Shown here: positions 8,500-16,932 of the stretch, piece after piece
Position numbering within the stretch: the first letter of the stretch is position 1
How the letters are laid out: every line of letters starts with the position of its first letter
NCBI GenBank assembly: GCA_030583885.1
Contig: CP129480.1
Coordinates: 4,280,714-4,344,713 of the forward strand
Length of the DNA stretch: 64,000 nt
Reading direction: 5' to 3'
Source: Anaerolineales bacterium
Lineage (GTDB): Bacteria; Chloroflexota; Anaerolineae; Anaerolineales; Villigracilaceae
The notes under the pieces: generated by a model
The model's database searches: none
What the model was told of the DNA's origin: nothing
Seen by the model: only the letters and a program-made list of their open reading frames with translations
Program-made: the position numbers and the translations under genes

Positions 8500-8642
8500 C
8501 GATCCCATCCAATGCCCCCAGAATGGGGGTTGTCCCGCCGGGACATTCTCCAGGCGGAATAAATAACGCCAATACAAGTCAATATGCAGGCAAACGAACC
8601 GCCACACGCCACTAACAGAAAACGCAACATCATCGCTGTCAT
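8496..8642 (-). CDS. Small membrane protein (48 aa), overlapping both neighbours
   Basis: The start ATG shares one base with the TGA of the VirD4-like gene, and its own stop overlaps the ATG of the next gene. The peptide begins MTAMMLRFLLVACGGSFACI and has one membrane helix followed by a basic tail (WRMSRRDN). The exact overlaps at both ends argue for a real, translationally coupled gene that a minimum-length filter would miss. Confidence 0.7.
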   Translation of the reverse strand: MTAMMLRFLLVACGGSFACILTCIGVIYSAWRMSRRDNPHSGGIGWDR

Positions 8643-11098
8643 CAGAAACCCAACCGCCTTTCATCATCCTGTGGCTCAGGCTGATGGATCTGGGTGTTTT
8701 GTTGCTCCTCGATCCACGCCGCTAGAAATTCACCCAGGAGGGGCGCTAGAGCCTTGGGGAGCATGTCCTTCAGCGCACGCGATGCCTTCTCCTGCCAGCC
8801 GTTCGCCGGCAGATAATCCCTGGGATGGATCGCGATCACTTCCTCGATCAATGCCCGGACTCTCGCGGCATCCGCACGCGGCAGGGGTTTGATCTGTGTC
8901 AGGGTCGGCGGCTGCCATCTCCCGCCAATACGCGCCCGCAGCCAGCACTGCAACGAAGGCAGATCGAGAGTCATGTTCCCGTAGCGCACCGTCGAACTCA
9001 AGGTGGCGCGGATCAGGTCGGCATCCTCCGGGTCTGGGGAGAAGAACATCTGCGTGGATGTATTGGCAAGCATGGCCTGCACGACGGGCTCCATGCCTTC
9101 CACTTTACGCATCATCGAAAGCGACTGTGCCAATACGAACATGCGCGCACCGAACTTGGCGCCTTCTGCCAGCATCGATTCCAAACGCATGCCCGACCCG
9201 ATCTCCTGCGCTTCGTCCACAATGAAATAAAAAGGTACAGGTTTCTCCAGGGTCGCCTTGCGATAAGCAGCCTCGAAGACGTTGTAGAGAACGGAGGCGG
9301 TCAACCTTGCACCTTCACGTCCCATCTCGCCGGAAGGCAAACGCAAGACGATCCAGGCGCGTTCGTCGATCCATTGATTGAGGTCCACGAAACTTTCCTG
9401 GTGCATGGCAGAGAACAGCCAGGGCGACAATTCCAATGCCATGACCTTGGAGAGCACCGGGCTGATCACCTCCGTGATCCAACTCTGACTCTTTTTATCC
9501 TCCTCCCCGATTTGACCCAATAAGGCATCGAGCGCCAGGGCGCCCATGCGTTCGCCGGGCGGCAGCAACGCCATTGCCGTGTGCCGCCATCTCTTATTGA
9601 ATGCCATGAAAACGATATGCAAGAGTCCCAGTCCGGCTTGTGGATGATGCTGGTTCCAGACATGCGCGAGACGAAACAATCCAAGCAGCGCTGCCTGCAT
9701 ACGCGGACCCCAGTAGTCATCCCAGATGCGCCGCCCAACCTGCACAATGGCATTGCCCGCCCAGGTGAAGTCGGGAACGGACAGAAGATTTAGGGGAATA
9801 ACCTGCGGTTGATCCGGGGTGATCACTCTTAATCGCTTGATTGCTTTTTGCTTTTGTTCCTCCGGCAATTGTGCAATGGCATCGAGGAAGGCATCTGCCA
9901 GTGAGACATGTGGGTCCACCAAAAATATTCCCGGTGCATCATCGCCACGGGCGATCAGCTGTTCCAGCATCGAATAGACAAAGGAGGATTTACCACTGCG
10001 ACTGCCTCCGGTCGCGAGACCATGTCCATCCGGATCGACCCCCACCATTGCTCCGGTCGCAACACTCTGCCCGATCTTGAAACCCGCTTCGAGCAAGGGT
10101 TGAGAAGGCGGCGGTGCTGGCACTTCCTGCCAGACCGCGCGATCCAACAAACCAGAGCCTTCGCCTAGTTGCAGCGGGGCAATGAGTCCGGCAAGTTCGC
10201 CAGTTGGTAATGGGAAGGTGTGTTTCTGGATTGCAGGCCAGACTGATTCAATGGGTTGCCACGATTGTTCACCAGCCAATAATGGAAGTTGGATGGGTTC
10301 AGAAATGGAGAACGCAACCTTCAACAACGGCTCCTGTATCCGTTTCTCCACGACTTCCTTTGGAATGGAACGCCATGAGAGCCAGTCCCGAATACCAAGA
10401 GCGGATGCAAGGCAGATTGTGATGCCGGCGATCACGAACATGGAGACCCCAAAGGGATTGAACCAACCGGCGAATAGAATCCCGCCGCTGATACCTGCCA
10501 TGATCATCCCGAAGAACAGTCCTGCCCGCAGAAAATCCAACTGCAAGCCCCAGGAATTCGGCGTGTCGTTACCGACGCCGCCTTCCGTACCATACGAGTA
10601 TGCGGACAGGCTGCGTAACTTCTCCTGCAGTTGATCTTCGTTCCCAAGCAGCCAAAGGCGAAGGCTGACATCCTTCCCATCCCGAGCGGCGCTGATCAGC
10701 CGGCTGCCAATGGCAAGTAAGGGATCGCTGTCCTTGGCAGAAGCGATCAGGGACGGCAAGCGATTGGATGTGTACAGAGCATATCCACCGGATTGAACCT
10801 TCACGATGCCCAAATTGCGCCATCTGGAATGTTGTCCGGTCATCGCAGACCAGGAATTCACCACGCCTTCCGCCACATGGGGCGGCAGATACAAGCGCAC
10901 GCGCAAGCCCTTTGGGGATGCGATCCATTCCATGAGAGTGGGAAACGGCAGTTGTGCGATCCAACCCATGACCTGCGCGCGCAGATCCTCCAAGGCATGC
11001 GGGGCAAAGAGTAACTCCCAAGCCTGCCAATCCCCTTTGCATAAAGGGCATTGATCTGGAGCACTGGCATGTTCATAGCCACATTGAATGCATATCAT
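8642..11098 (-). CDS. VirD4/FtsK-like coupling ATPase with N-terminal zinc ribbon
   Basis: An 818-residue protein. The N-terminus has a C-x2-C...C-x2-C zinc ribbon (Cys3, 6, 17, 20). Two membrane helices lie at about 192-235, a Walker A (GGSRSGKSS) at about 364-372, and a Walker B-type IVDEAQEI around 640. A downstream LAQSL segment is typical of VirD4/TraG/HerA ATPases. It probably couples DNA to the secretion channel. The start at 11098 overlaps the stop of the VirB4-like gene (ATGA); the frame extends 15 codons further but that start is less likely. Compared with VirD4, the zinc ribbon is unusual. Confidence 0.8.
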   Translation of the reverse strand: MICIQCGYEHASAPDQCPLCKGDWQAWELLFAPHALEDLRAQVMGWIAQLPFPTLMEWIASPKGLRVRLYLPPHVAEGVVNSWSAMTGQHSRWRNLGIVKVQSGGYALYTSNRLPSLIASAKDSDPLLAIGSRLISAARDGKDVSLRLWLLGNEDQLQEKLRSLSAYSYGTEGGVGNDTPNSWGLQLDFLRAGLFFGMIMAGISGGILFAGWFNPFGVSMFVIAGITICLASALGIRDWLSWRSIPKEVVEKRIQEPLLKVAFSISEPIQLPLLAGEQSWQPIESVWPAIQKHTFPLPTGELAGLIAPLQLGEGSGLLDRAVWQEVPAPPPSQPLLEAGFKIGQSVATGAMVGVDPDGHGLATGGSRSGKSSFVYSMLEQLIARGDDAPGIFLVDPHVSLADAFLDAIAQLPEEQKQKAIKRLRVITPDQPQVIPLNLLSVPDFTWAGNAIVQVGRRIWDDYWGPRMQAALLGLFRLAHVWNQHHPQAGLGLLHIVFMAFNKRWRHTAMALLPPGERMGALALDALLGQIGEEDKKSQSWITEVISPVLSKVMALELSPWLFSAMHQESFVDLNQWIDERAWIVLRLPSGEMGREGARLTASVLYNVFEAAYRKATLEKPVPFYFIVDEAQEIGSGMRLESMLAEGAKFGARMFVLAQSLSMMRKVEGMEPVVQAMLANTSTQMFFSPDPEDADLIRATLSSTVRYGNMTLDLPSLQCWLRARIGGRWQPPTLTQIKPLPRADAARVRALIEEVIAIHPRDYLPANGWQEKASRALKDMLPKALAPLLGEFLAAWIEEQQNTQIHQPEPQDDERRLGF

Positions 11099-12840
11099 CG
11101 CTGTACCCCCATCGCCCCGAGTTGCTTCCAGAACTGGATCCATGTTGGTGGAATGGAGACAAGCACCGGAAACAACGCGCCACGTCCCGCAGAAGGAGCC
11201 GCAAGAAAGACTCGTGGAGGCAAACGTGAGGTGGTCTCAGCATTCTTGCGTGCTTCGCTTTCTGGAACGCCGAGGGAACGATAAAACGCAAAGGCTTCAT
11301 CCGGTCCAAGCCGACCGATGAAGGCAGTGGATGCCAGACTCAACGAAGTGGGGTTCTTCATCAGGTCAGCAGGCAGATGGGTGATGAGCGTCACGCCGAC
11401 ACCACGTTTGCGCGCGCGCCTGCCGAGTTCATCCAACAGATCGGTGAAGGGACCGCTGCGCAACAAGCGCCAACCTTCATCGATGAAAATGTCCATCGGT
11501 TGTTTACCGACCGTGACTGCGTGATATAGAAACCATGCCAGTACCGAATGCACAATGGCACGGTTCTCTTCGCGCAAGGAAGACAGATCGAAATTCCACC
11601 ATTGTCCAGCAGGGAAGTGCGGGGATAATAGAGCTTTGGGTCTATCGAAGAACCCTTCGAAGAGTCCGCCGCGCATAAAAGGTCTGAGTAATGCCAAGGG
11701 CATGGCGGCTTCCGGGACATTGATGGTTCCCAACGTCTCCACGAATTCCGCAATCGACATCGCGCCGGGTCTGCGATCCCAACGACGCTTTACCGCTTCA
11801 TGCAGGGCAGCTTGCACAGCTGGCGATAGGACCGACTCACCGGCGAGGGAGGCGATTAGGAAACGGACAGCCAGCAACAACTCTGCCGGGTTTTCGCCTT
11901 GCAGGGGATGAATGAGGCAGGTTTCTGTGTCTTCGGGAATGCCAGCAGGTACAACCTTTCCGCCGACAGCTTCACAGAGTTTGTTGTTCTCGCCTTCGGG
12001 ATCGATGGAGATGACCGTCCTGCCTTGTAATAAACGTTGCAACATGATCCAGCGCAACAGGCTGGTCTTACCAGCACCTGGTTCTCCAAGAATAAGAGTT
12101 GTTGCATGGGGTGGAGGCGGAACTGCCGGATCAAGCCCCTTGGTGAACGAGAAGTGGATGTCCCGTCCATCCCTGGCATGCGTGCCGATCCAGACGGAAT
12201 CCTCGACCGGCATGACCTGTCTAGATGGTGCAGGCAATAATAGAAGTGTTTCTTCCAGGAACAGCGTCGGCTCATCCAATCCGGGAAATAACTTTCCTCC
12301 GGGTTGGAAGTGATGCAGGGCACGTTCGGCAATATAGAAGAGTCTTTGGGCTGTGAGCCCACGCGCGCGAAGATTGGACTCAATGACTCGTCGTGCGGCT
12401 TCCGCTTCTTCGAAACGATTGCGCTCTACAAAGAGTGCTGACATCAGGGCGATCTTGAAGGCCGGCTTGCCGAAGGTCAGTTCCGACTCAGCAGCATCCA
12501 TCGCGTGATCGGCGGAACGTTCTGCCATTGAAGGTCGGCGACCGGTCTTCTCTGCCAGCGCCATCATGAAACCTTCGAACAAGGTGCGACGCGCACGCAA
12601 GGATCCGCGTAGCACATCCGGCGGTTCACGACGCATGGATAAGGAATACATCACCGGCAGGTTGGGATAAAAGACATCGGCAGAAAGACGCGACCAGGGG
12701 CGATCTGTCATTCCCGGTACACCTGTGCCACGCGCGGAGAGCGGTAATAGATAGCCGCCCGGAAAGAGCAGCTGATCTTCCAGCACTTCCACAGCTTCCG
12801 AAGCAATGGAGGTAACGAATTGGTCTTGAGGTTCAGACAT
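11095..12840 (-). CDS. VirB4/TraC-like secretion ATPase
   Basis: A 581-residue ATPase. The N-terminal about 240 residues are alpha/beta. The motor domain has Walker A LGEPGAGKTS (251-260), a Walker B-like FIDEGWRLL near 440 and a VTLITHLPADLM sensor region, typical of VirB4. It would energise assembly of a conjugation or secretion channel. The open frame extends about 130 codons upstream over another gene. I choose the ATG at 12840 because the same 5' block is repeated before luxC, and only this ATG lines up with the luxC start. A terminator-like hairpin lies 15-46 bases upstream of this start. Confidence 0.8.
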   Translation of the reverse strand: MSEPQDQFVTSIASEAVEVLEDQLLFPGGYLLPLSARGTGVPGMTDRPWSRLSADVFYPNLPVMYSLSMRREPPDVLRGSLRARRTLFEGFMMALAEKTGRRPSMAERSADHAMDAAESELTFGKPAFKIALMSALFVERNRFEEAEAARRVIESNLRARGLTAQRLFYIAERALHHFQPGGKLFPGLDEPTLFLEETLLLLPAPSRQVMPVEDSVWIGTHARDGRDIHFSFTKGLDPAVPPPPHATTLILGEPGAGKTSLLRWIMLQRLLQGRTVISIDPEGENNKLCEAVGGKVVPAGIPEDTETCLIHPLQGENPAELLLAVRFLIASLAGESVLSPAVQAALHEAVKRRWDRRPGAMSIAEFVETLGTINVPEAAMPLALLRPFMRGGLFEGFFDRPKALLSPHFPAGQWWNFDLSSLREENRAIVHSVLAWFLYHAVTVGKQPMDIFIDEGWRLLRSGPFTDLLDELGRRARKRGVGVTLITHLPADLMKNPTSLSLASTAFIGRLGPDEAFAFYRSLGVPESEARKNAETTSRLPPRVFLAAPSAGRGALFPVLVSIPPTWIQFWKQLGAMGVQR

Positions 12841-12890
12841 GGACGGCATGATACAAAAAGACACGGACGGGTGTTCCGTCCGTGTCGCTA
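12838..12890. repeat. 53-bp direct repeat, copy A
   Basis: It matches positions 16352-16404 at 47 of 53 bases in the same orientation. It contains the start codon of the VirB4-like gene at one end and a terminator hairpin in the middle. The two copies bracket the luxC-luxE-membrane protein cassette. Confidence 0.85.
12855..12886 (-). terminator. Intrinsic terminator after 183-aa membrane protein gene
   Basis: An 11-bp stem (GACACGGACGG with CCGTCCGTGTC) and a 5-base loop are followed by five T on the minus strand. It lies 22 bases beyond the stop of the upstream gene and just before the VirB4-like start, so it either ends the cassette or acts as an attenuator. Confidence 0.75.
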
Positions 12891-12908
12891 AGGGGAGGCA
12901 GGATCGTT

Positions 12909-13460
12909 TTATCGGGCTTGATCCGGGATCGCAGGCGCGAAACGGCGATAGGCATACATCATGCCAGCGCTGGAGATCAGCAGGAAGGCGGAGGCGCTGC
13001 CATAGATGCCAAATGGCTTGAACGCGAGGATGCCTCCAATCAAAGCCAGAGTCAGGCTGGCAATCCGTACTACATGGAACGGGTTGTATGTGAAGTCGCT
13101 TTTGGAAGCCAATGCAATCGCTGTTGCCAATGCGCCTGCCAGTTCGAGCCCTGCCACCAGCAGCCATTGGGTTGGTGCAATGCCTAGTGGGATCATGACG
13201 GCAAACACCAGGAAGTTGATGATCCGCAAGGGCACGCTCCATTGAAAAAAGATGCGTGTTTCGTTGACGGAAGCCAGAATGTAATACAGTCCCATCGCCA
13301 GCGATGCCTGGGAAGTCGCCATCAGAAATAGTTGATTGGCAGAACCGCTGTCCGATATGCCCAACACATTCAGAAGGAGCTGTGGTGCGAGGAGTCCGGT
13401 CAGCCCCGATCCCACGATCACCATGCCGAAAACCAGCATGGTCAATGCGGCAAGGTCCAT
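12909..13460 (-). CDS. Multi-pass membrane protein of unknown function
   Basis: A 183-residue protein with about six hydrophobic segments, short polar loops and a basic C-terminus. The pattern recalls the small DUF4345/DUF4267-type membrane families, but no diagnostic motif is visible. It starts 5 bases after luxE and is the last gene of the luxC-luxE cassette, so it may help move or retain the lipid product; this is inference. A terminator follows at 12855. Confidence 0.75.
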   Translation of the reverse strand: MDLAALTMLVFGMVIVGSGLTGLLAPQLLLNVLGISDSGSANQLFLMATSQASLAMGLYYILASVNETRIFFQWSVPLRIINFLVFAVMIPLGIAPTQWLLVAGLELAGALATAIALASKSDFTYNPFHVVRIASLTLALIGGILAFKPFGIYGSASAFLLISSAGMMYAYRRFAPAIPDQAR

Positions 13461-13465
13461 ACTAC

Positions 13466-14860
13466 CTACGCTCCCTCCGGTACATCAGCGGCGATGTATT
13501 CCATGAAGTCACTGTATGCCGACTGCACCCCGGCGCAGGAGATGATGTCTTCGCCGCCCATCAGTTCGCTGAAGCGCTGCACGTTGTCTTCGATCCACGG
13601 ACCCTTCCAACCGCAACCACATTCCTCATCGTAGTGAACCGTGATGCGGTCACCGGTCAGGATGCCGCCCCAATAGGTTTGAGCGAGCAGATCGAAATAG
13701 CCAGCACGTCCGGTCTGCACCCCGGTGCGCGGTAAAGGTGTGCCGTCCGGGTCTAATACCATTGGGATGTTCCAGGGGAAGACATGATATACGCCCTTGG
13801 AACAGGCGATGTTATAGGTGTTGAGTTCGGTCATTCCATAGGACATGAAGACCTGATCCACGCCGTAGAATTTCTTCAGGATGTCCTTCCAATCGGCTAT
13901 TGTCTTGCGTCCTTTGAAACCACCGCCGGTCAAAAGAACCGAGTCGGACGCAAAGACTCTCTCCTGTCCGGCTGCCAAGCCCTCGACTGCCACATCCAGG
14001 AGATCCGTGGCGGAAGCCATCAGGAAGACCCGCCGACCGCGATACTCGCGCACCATCTTGTCGAAGAAGGCTTTGGTGAGACCTGCTCTGCGTGCTTTCA
14101 GCGTGACGATCTCGCCCTTCGTTTTGAAGATGGCTTTGATCGTATCCATCGCCGTCAGGTCGCCGTGTTCCTGGGCATGTTTCATACGCATGGCCAGCGA
14201 CATGAAATCCGCCGACATGGGTGCGTTGAACAGGCTGTGATATTCCGCCTCACTACCCGCGAGCGCCGGACCGAAATGTGTGATCAGGCGCATGGAAGCC
14301 TGCCGTCCGCTGCGATACGCGGGCCAGAAGACCGGCAGATGAAGATCGCGAATGCCCGGCATGAAGGCTTCCAGGAAGGTGTAGGTGCCTTCGACCCAGG
14401 CTTCCTTCTCGGTCTGGCTGCGCGGGAAGAAACTTAACTTGCCGCTCGTGCCGGTGGAATGAAAGACGAACATGCCAGCTTCATCCAGACGCGTGAGCCA
14501 TTCATCGATGGTGTTCACGCCGCGCATATCGAGCGTGGAAAGATCATGCGCAGTCAGTTTGTTCAACCAGCGCGTCAACTCGGTGAATAGCTTGCGTTCG
14601 ATGAACGCAAAGGGATAGTTCTTGTAGACCTGGTGTGTGAAGAGGATGGTTGCAAGAGTCTCGAAGTCGGCGATGATCTTCACACCCTGCTTTTCCGCCA
14701 AAGCATCCAAAGCGGGAATGCGCTCCTGCAATTGTTGAAAGCGGGTTTGCGCCCAATGCAATTGCAAATCATCCAATTCCGGTTTGGAAAGCGAGAACAA
14801 GGTCTGGACCGGCAGGCGGGTCCAGGATTCGGGCGTGCCCGAAAGAATAGAGTTGGTCAT
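13466..14860 (-). CDS. luxE: LuxE-like acyl-protein synthetase
   Basis: A 464-residue adenylating-type enzyme. The phosphate-binding signature FHSTGTSGKLSFFPRS (around residues 133-148) and a later SYGMTELNTY segment (around 340-350) match the LuxE/phenylacetate-CoA ligase fold. LuxE activates a fatty acid with ATP and hands the acyl group to LuxC. It lies 12 bases after luxC, which supports the assignment. The protein is longer than classical LuxE of luminous bacteria (about 370 residues), as in many non-luminous LuxE homologues. No luciferase genes are nearby. Confidence 0.8.
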   Translation of the reverse strand: MTNSILSGTPESWTRLPVQTLFSLSKPELDDLQLHWAQTRFQQLQERIPALDALAEKQGVKIIADFETLATILFTHQVYKNYPFAFIERKLFTELTRWLNKLTAHDLSTLDMRGVNTIDEWLTRLDEAGMFVFHSTGTSGKLSFFPRSQTEKEAWVEGTYTFLEAFMPGIRDLHLPVFWPAYRSGRQASMRLITHFGPALAGSEAEYHSLFNAPMSADFMSLAMRMKHAQEHGDLTAMDTIKAIFKTKGEIVTLKARRAGLTKAFFDKMVREYRGRRVFLMASATDLLDVAVEGLAAGQERVFASDSVLLTGGGFKGRKTIADWKDILKKFYGVDQVFMSYGMTELNTYNIACSKGVYHVFPWNIPMVLDPDGTPLPRTGVQTGRAGYFDLLAQTYWGGILTGDRITVHYDEECGCGWKGPWIEDNVQRFSELMGGEDIISCAGVQSAYSDFMEYIAADVPEGA

Positions 14861-14872
14861 GAAATGAATCTC

Positions 14873-16354
14873 CTAAAAAATATGATGTTTGAAGATCTGC
14901 CAGGCTTTGCGTAGATAGAAACCGGGCAGTTCCCATTTGGATGGAAAACGTTCATCCAGGATCCAGCGGCAGGCGCGCCGCATGATCTCGGTTGAATTGA
15001 AGGGACCGCCGATGGAATACTCCACAGTATGTCCGATGGAAATGAAGCGGCACACGCCGCGCGCCACCAGGAGGTCGCGTAAGGGCTTCTTGAGAGTTTC
15101 GGGGTAGATGCCAACCGTCTGTGTGGAAGGATGGATGCGATCCACGAGTTGCAGCGGATTTTCATAGGGGATGACCACCACAACCTTGTGCATTGGGAAG
15201 AAGTCGGGCAGGTTGCCGGTCAGACTTACCACTACAGCGCCTTCGTTCCTATCCCCGCCGACCACATAATAGAAATCGTCCTGGGCGCGGGTAGCGTTGA
15301 TCTCATCGCGCAGGTCAGCTGGGAAATTCTTCGGCATGGCACTCAAGGATGGGTCCTGGTGCTGCATGTGATCGTACAAGCGCCGGGCATATTCCATCGC
15401 CTGATCCGGAGACGCCTGCACAAAATGGAAGCGCGATGAACCGCAGGACTCCATGTTGAAGGAACCTGCATCTTTGGCGGTAAGCTTGGCGACCTTTTCG
15501 ATCTCTGCACTGGATTGGAAGGCTTCACGTCCTAAAATGGAAATGCTGAACTTCGGACCGAGGGCGATCACATCGATGCCGGAGGCTTGCAGGTTTCCGT
15601 GATTGAGGGTCGAGTTGATCCCGCCCAGCGCGCCGCCCCAGGAGATGATCTTCTCCAAATAGCGTGGCTGGATCAGCTCGTGCTCGAAGTCCTGCAATTC
15701 CTTTGACCAATACACGACCGAGAAATGTTTGGTGACCGGATGGTTCGGATCGACATCCATCATCGCGCCGACGATGGCAGCGGCGGTGAGCGGATCGTTG
15801 GGCGTGACCTTGATGATATTGTCCGATTTGATCAGCGCGGCGCGGGCGATGCTCAGGGCAGCCACCACCGGAACATTGCCGGAGATGAAATGCAGGGTGC
15901 GTGCGCCATAGGCTCGTCGTCTGGCGATCTTGTCCGCATACGGCATCTCGACCCAGCCGTCCAAATACTTTGAGCCGATCTCATTCTCGACCATTGTGCG
16001 CAACGCCAGTTTCGAGAACACCACCGGGATCAGGTCATAACTGCCGCGCACGATGGACTCCGGCAGGGCGCTGAACGGCATGCCGAAACGACAAGCCTGT
16101 TCCATGCGGGCATGATTAAGGGTCATGGCTTTGCCTGCTTCGGCAAGAAAGTCGATGATCTCGCTGACACGCACAGAGGCAAAGTCGCGCTGGAGTTGAA
16201 CGGGATCGGAGAGTACGATCCGGTCCAGCAAGGGACGCGGGTCAGGAAAATGAAACTGATTCTTTCCGTCCCGGCTTTGATACAACAGATCCTTTGCAGT
16301 GACTACTTGACCGCGCAGGATGAAGGGAATTTGGATGGGGTGATCGGATGACAT
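14873..16354 (-). CDS. luxC: LuxC-like acyl-CoA/acyl-protein reductase
   Basis: A 493-residue member of the LuxC aldehyde dehydrogenase-like family. It has an NADPH-binding region (FISGNVPVV, about 156-164) and the probable nucleophile Cys304 in FNMESCGSSRF. It reduces activated long-chain acyl groups to fatty aldehyde. The start at 16354 is chosen because the frame upstream is only the terminator-repeat sequence. luxE follows 12 bases later. With no luciferase, the aldehyde probably serves lipid, wax ester or alkane chemistry rather than light; this is inference. Confidence 0.85.
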   Translation of the reverse strand: MSSDHPIQIPFILRGQVVTAKDLLYQSRDGKNQFHFPDPRPLLDRIVLSDPVQLQRDFASVRVSEIIDFLAEAGKAMTLNHARMEQACRFGMPFSALPESIVRGSYDLIPVVFSKLALRTMVENEIGSKYLDGWVEMPYADKIARRRAYGARTLHFISGNVPVVAALSIARAALIKSDNIIKVTPNDPLTAAAIVGAMMDVDPNHPVTKHFSVVYWSKELQDFEHELIQPRYLEKIISWGGALGGINSTLNHGNLQASGIDVIALGPKFSISILGREAFQSSAEIEKVAKLTAKDAGSFNMESCGSSRFHFVQASPDQAMEYARRLYDHMQHQDPSLSAMPKNFPADLRDEINATRAQDDFYYVVGGDRNEGAVVVSLTGNLPDFFPMHKVVVVIPYENPLQLVDRIHPSTQTVGIYPETLKKPLRDLLVARGVCRFISIGHTVEYSIGGPFNSTEIMRRACRWILDERFPSKWELPGFYLRKAWQIFKHHIF

Positions 16355-16404
16355 GCGCGGAATGATATAAAAAAACACGGACGGGTGGTCCGTCCGTGTC
16401 GCTA
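16352..16404. repeat. 53-bp direct repeat, copy B
   Basis: It matches 12838-12890 at 47 of 53 bases. It includes the luxC start codon and a terminator hairpin, and marks the other boundary of the cassette. Confidence 0.85.
16369..16399 (-). terminator. Intrinsic terminator upstream of luxC
   Basis: A 10-bp stem (ACACGGACGG with CCGTCCGTGT) and a 5-base loop are followed by seven T on the minus strand, ending 15 bases before the luxC start. No complete gene is left upstream for it to terminate, because the insertion sequence begins at 16467. Confidence 0.75.
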
Positions 16405-16563
16405 CCAACAGACATATTATTTTTTGGATAGCGGCATATTAATGGAGTGTTTGCTAAATATTTCTTTGTATGGTGTCAGAAGAAATGAGACACAGGGGCG
16501 GAAAAAGTAAGGTGGAAATCCCGGCCAAAATCTGATTAAATCAGAAAACCCAAGGAGTAGAAA

Positions 16564-16932
16564 ATGGCCGAAGAAAAAGTCTCATCCGTGGAAGCCACAG
16601 TCCGGGAGATTCGGCGGAAGACCCGCAAGAAGTACAATGCGGAAGAAAAAATGCGGATCGTGCTGGAAGGATTACGCGGGGAAACCAGCATAGCCGAATT
16701 ATGTCGTCGCGAAGGACTGCATCCCAATCTATATTACAAATGGAGCAAAGAGTTCCTTGAAGCAGGTAAACAACGATTAGTGGGAGACATCCATCGCGAA
16801 GCAGACAGCCGTGAAGTGGATGAAATGCGCAGCGAGATTGAACAACTTAAGCAGTTGGTAGCAGAACTGTCACTCAAGAATCGAGTGCTAAAAAAAAGCT
16901 TGCTGGGCAAGGACACTTCATGGGAGGATTAA
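16564..16932 (+). CDS. IS transposase OrfA
   Basis: A 122-residue protein with a helix-turn-helix (about residues 22-65, with LEGLRGETSIAELCRREGL) followed by a leucine-zipper-like coiled coil (about 85-112). It binds the inverted repeats. Near its end a run of eight A (16890-16897) places orfB in the -1 frame, so a fused OrfAB transposase could be made by frameshifting, as in IS3 elements. Confidence 0.9.
   Translation: MAEEKVSSVEATVREIRRKTRKKYNAEEKMRIVLEGLRGETSIAELCRREGLHPNLYYKWSKEFLEAGKQRLVGDIHREADSREVDEMRSEIEQLKQLVAELSLKNRVLKKSLLGKDTSWED
16890..16896 (+). promoter_or_regulatory. Probable programmed -1 frameshift site (A-AAA-AAA)
   Basis: The heptamer fits the X-XXY-YYZ rule in the orfA frame, and a slip of -1 enters the open orfB frame eight codons before the orfB ATG. 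I did not find an obvious stimulatory structure. Confidence 0.55.

Noticed and set aside
8158..8667. 169-aa version of the 113-aa gene
   Set aside because: It overlaps the VirD4-like gene and the 48-aa membrane ORF. The ATGA overlap at 8496-8499 fixes the shorter start.
8825..9523. 232-aa plus-strand ORF
   Set aside because: A shadow of the high-GC VirD4-like gene, with His/Arg/Gln-rich composition and no ribosome site.
11095..13242. N-terminal extension of the VirB4-like ATPase beyond 12840
   Set aside because: It would read through a terminator hairpin and overlap the complete 183-aa membrane protein gene. The added residues are Arg/Cys/Trp-rich noise.
13784..14437. 217-aa plus-strand ORF
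   Set aside because: Lies wholly opposite luxE and has antisense-type composition.
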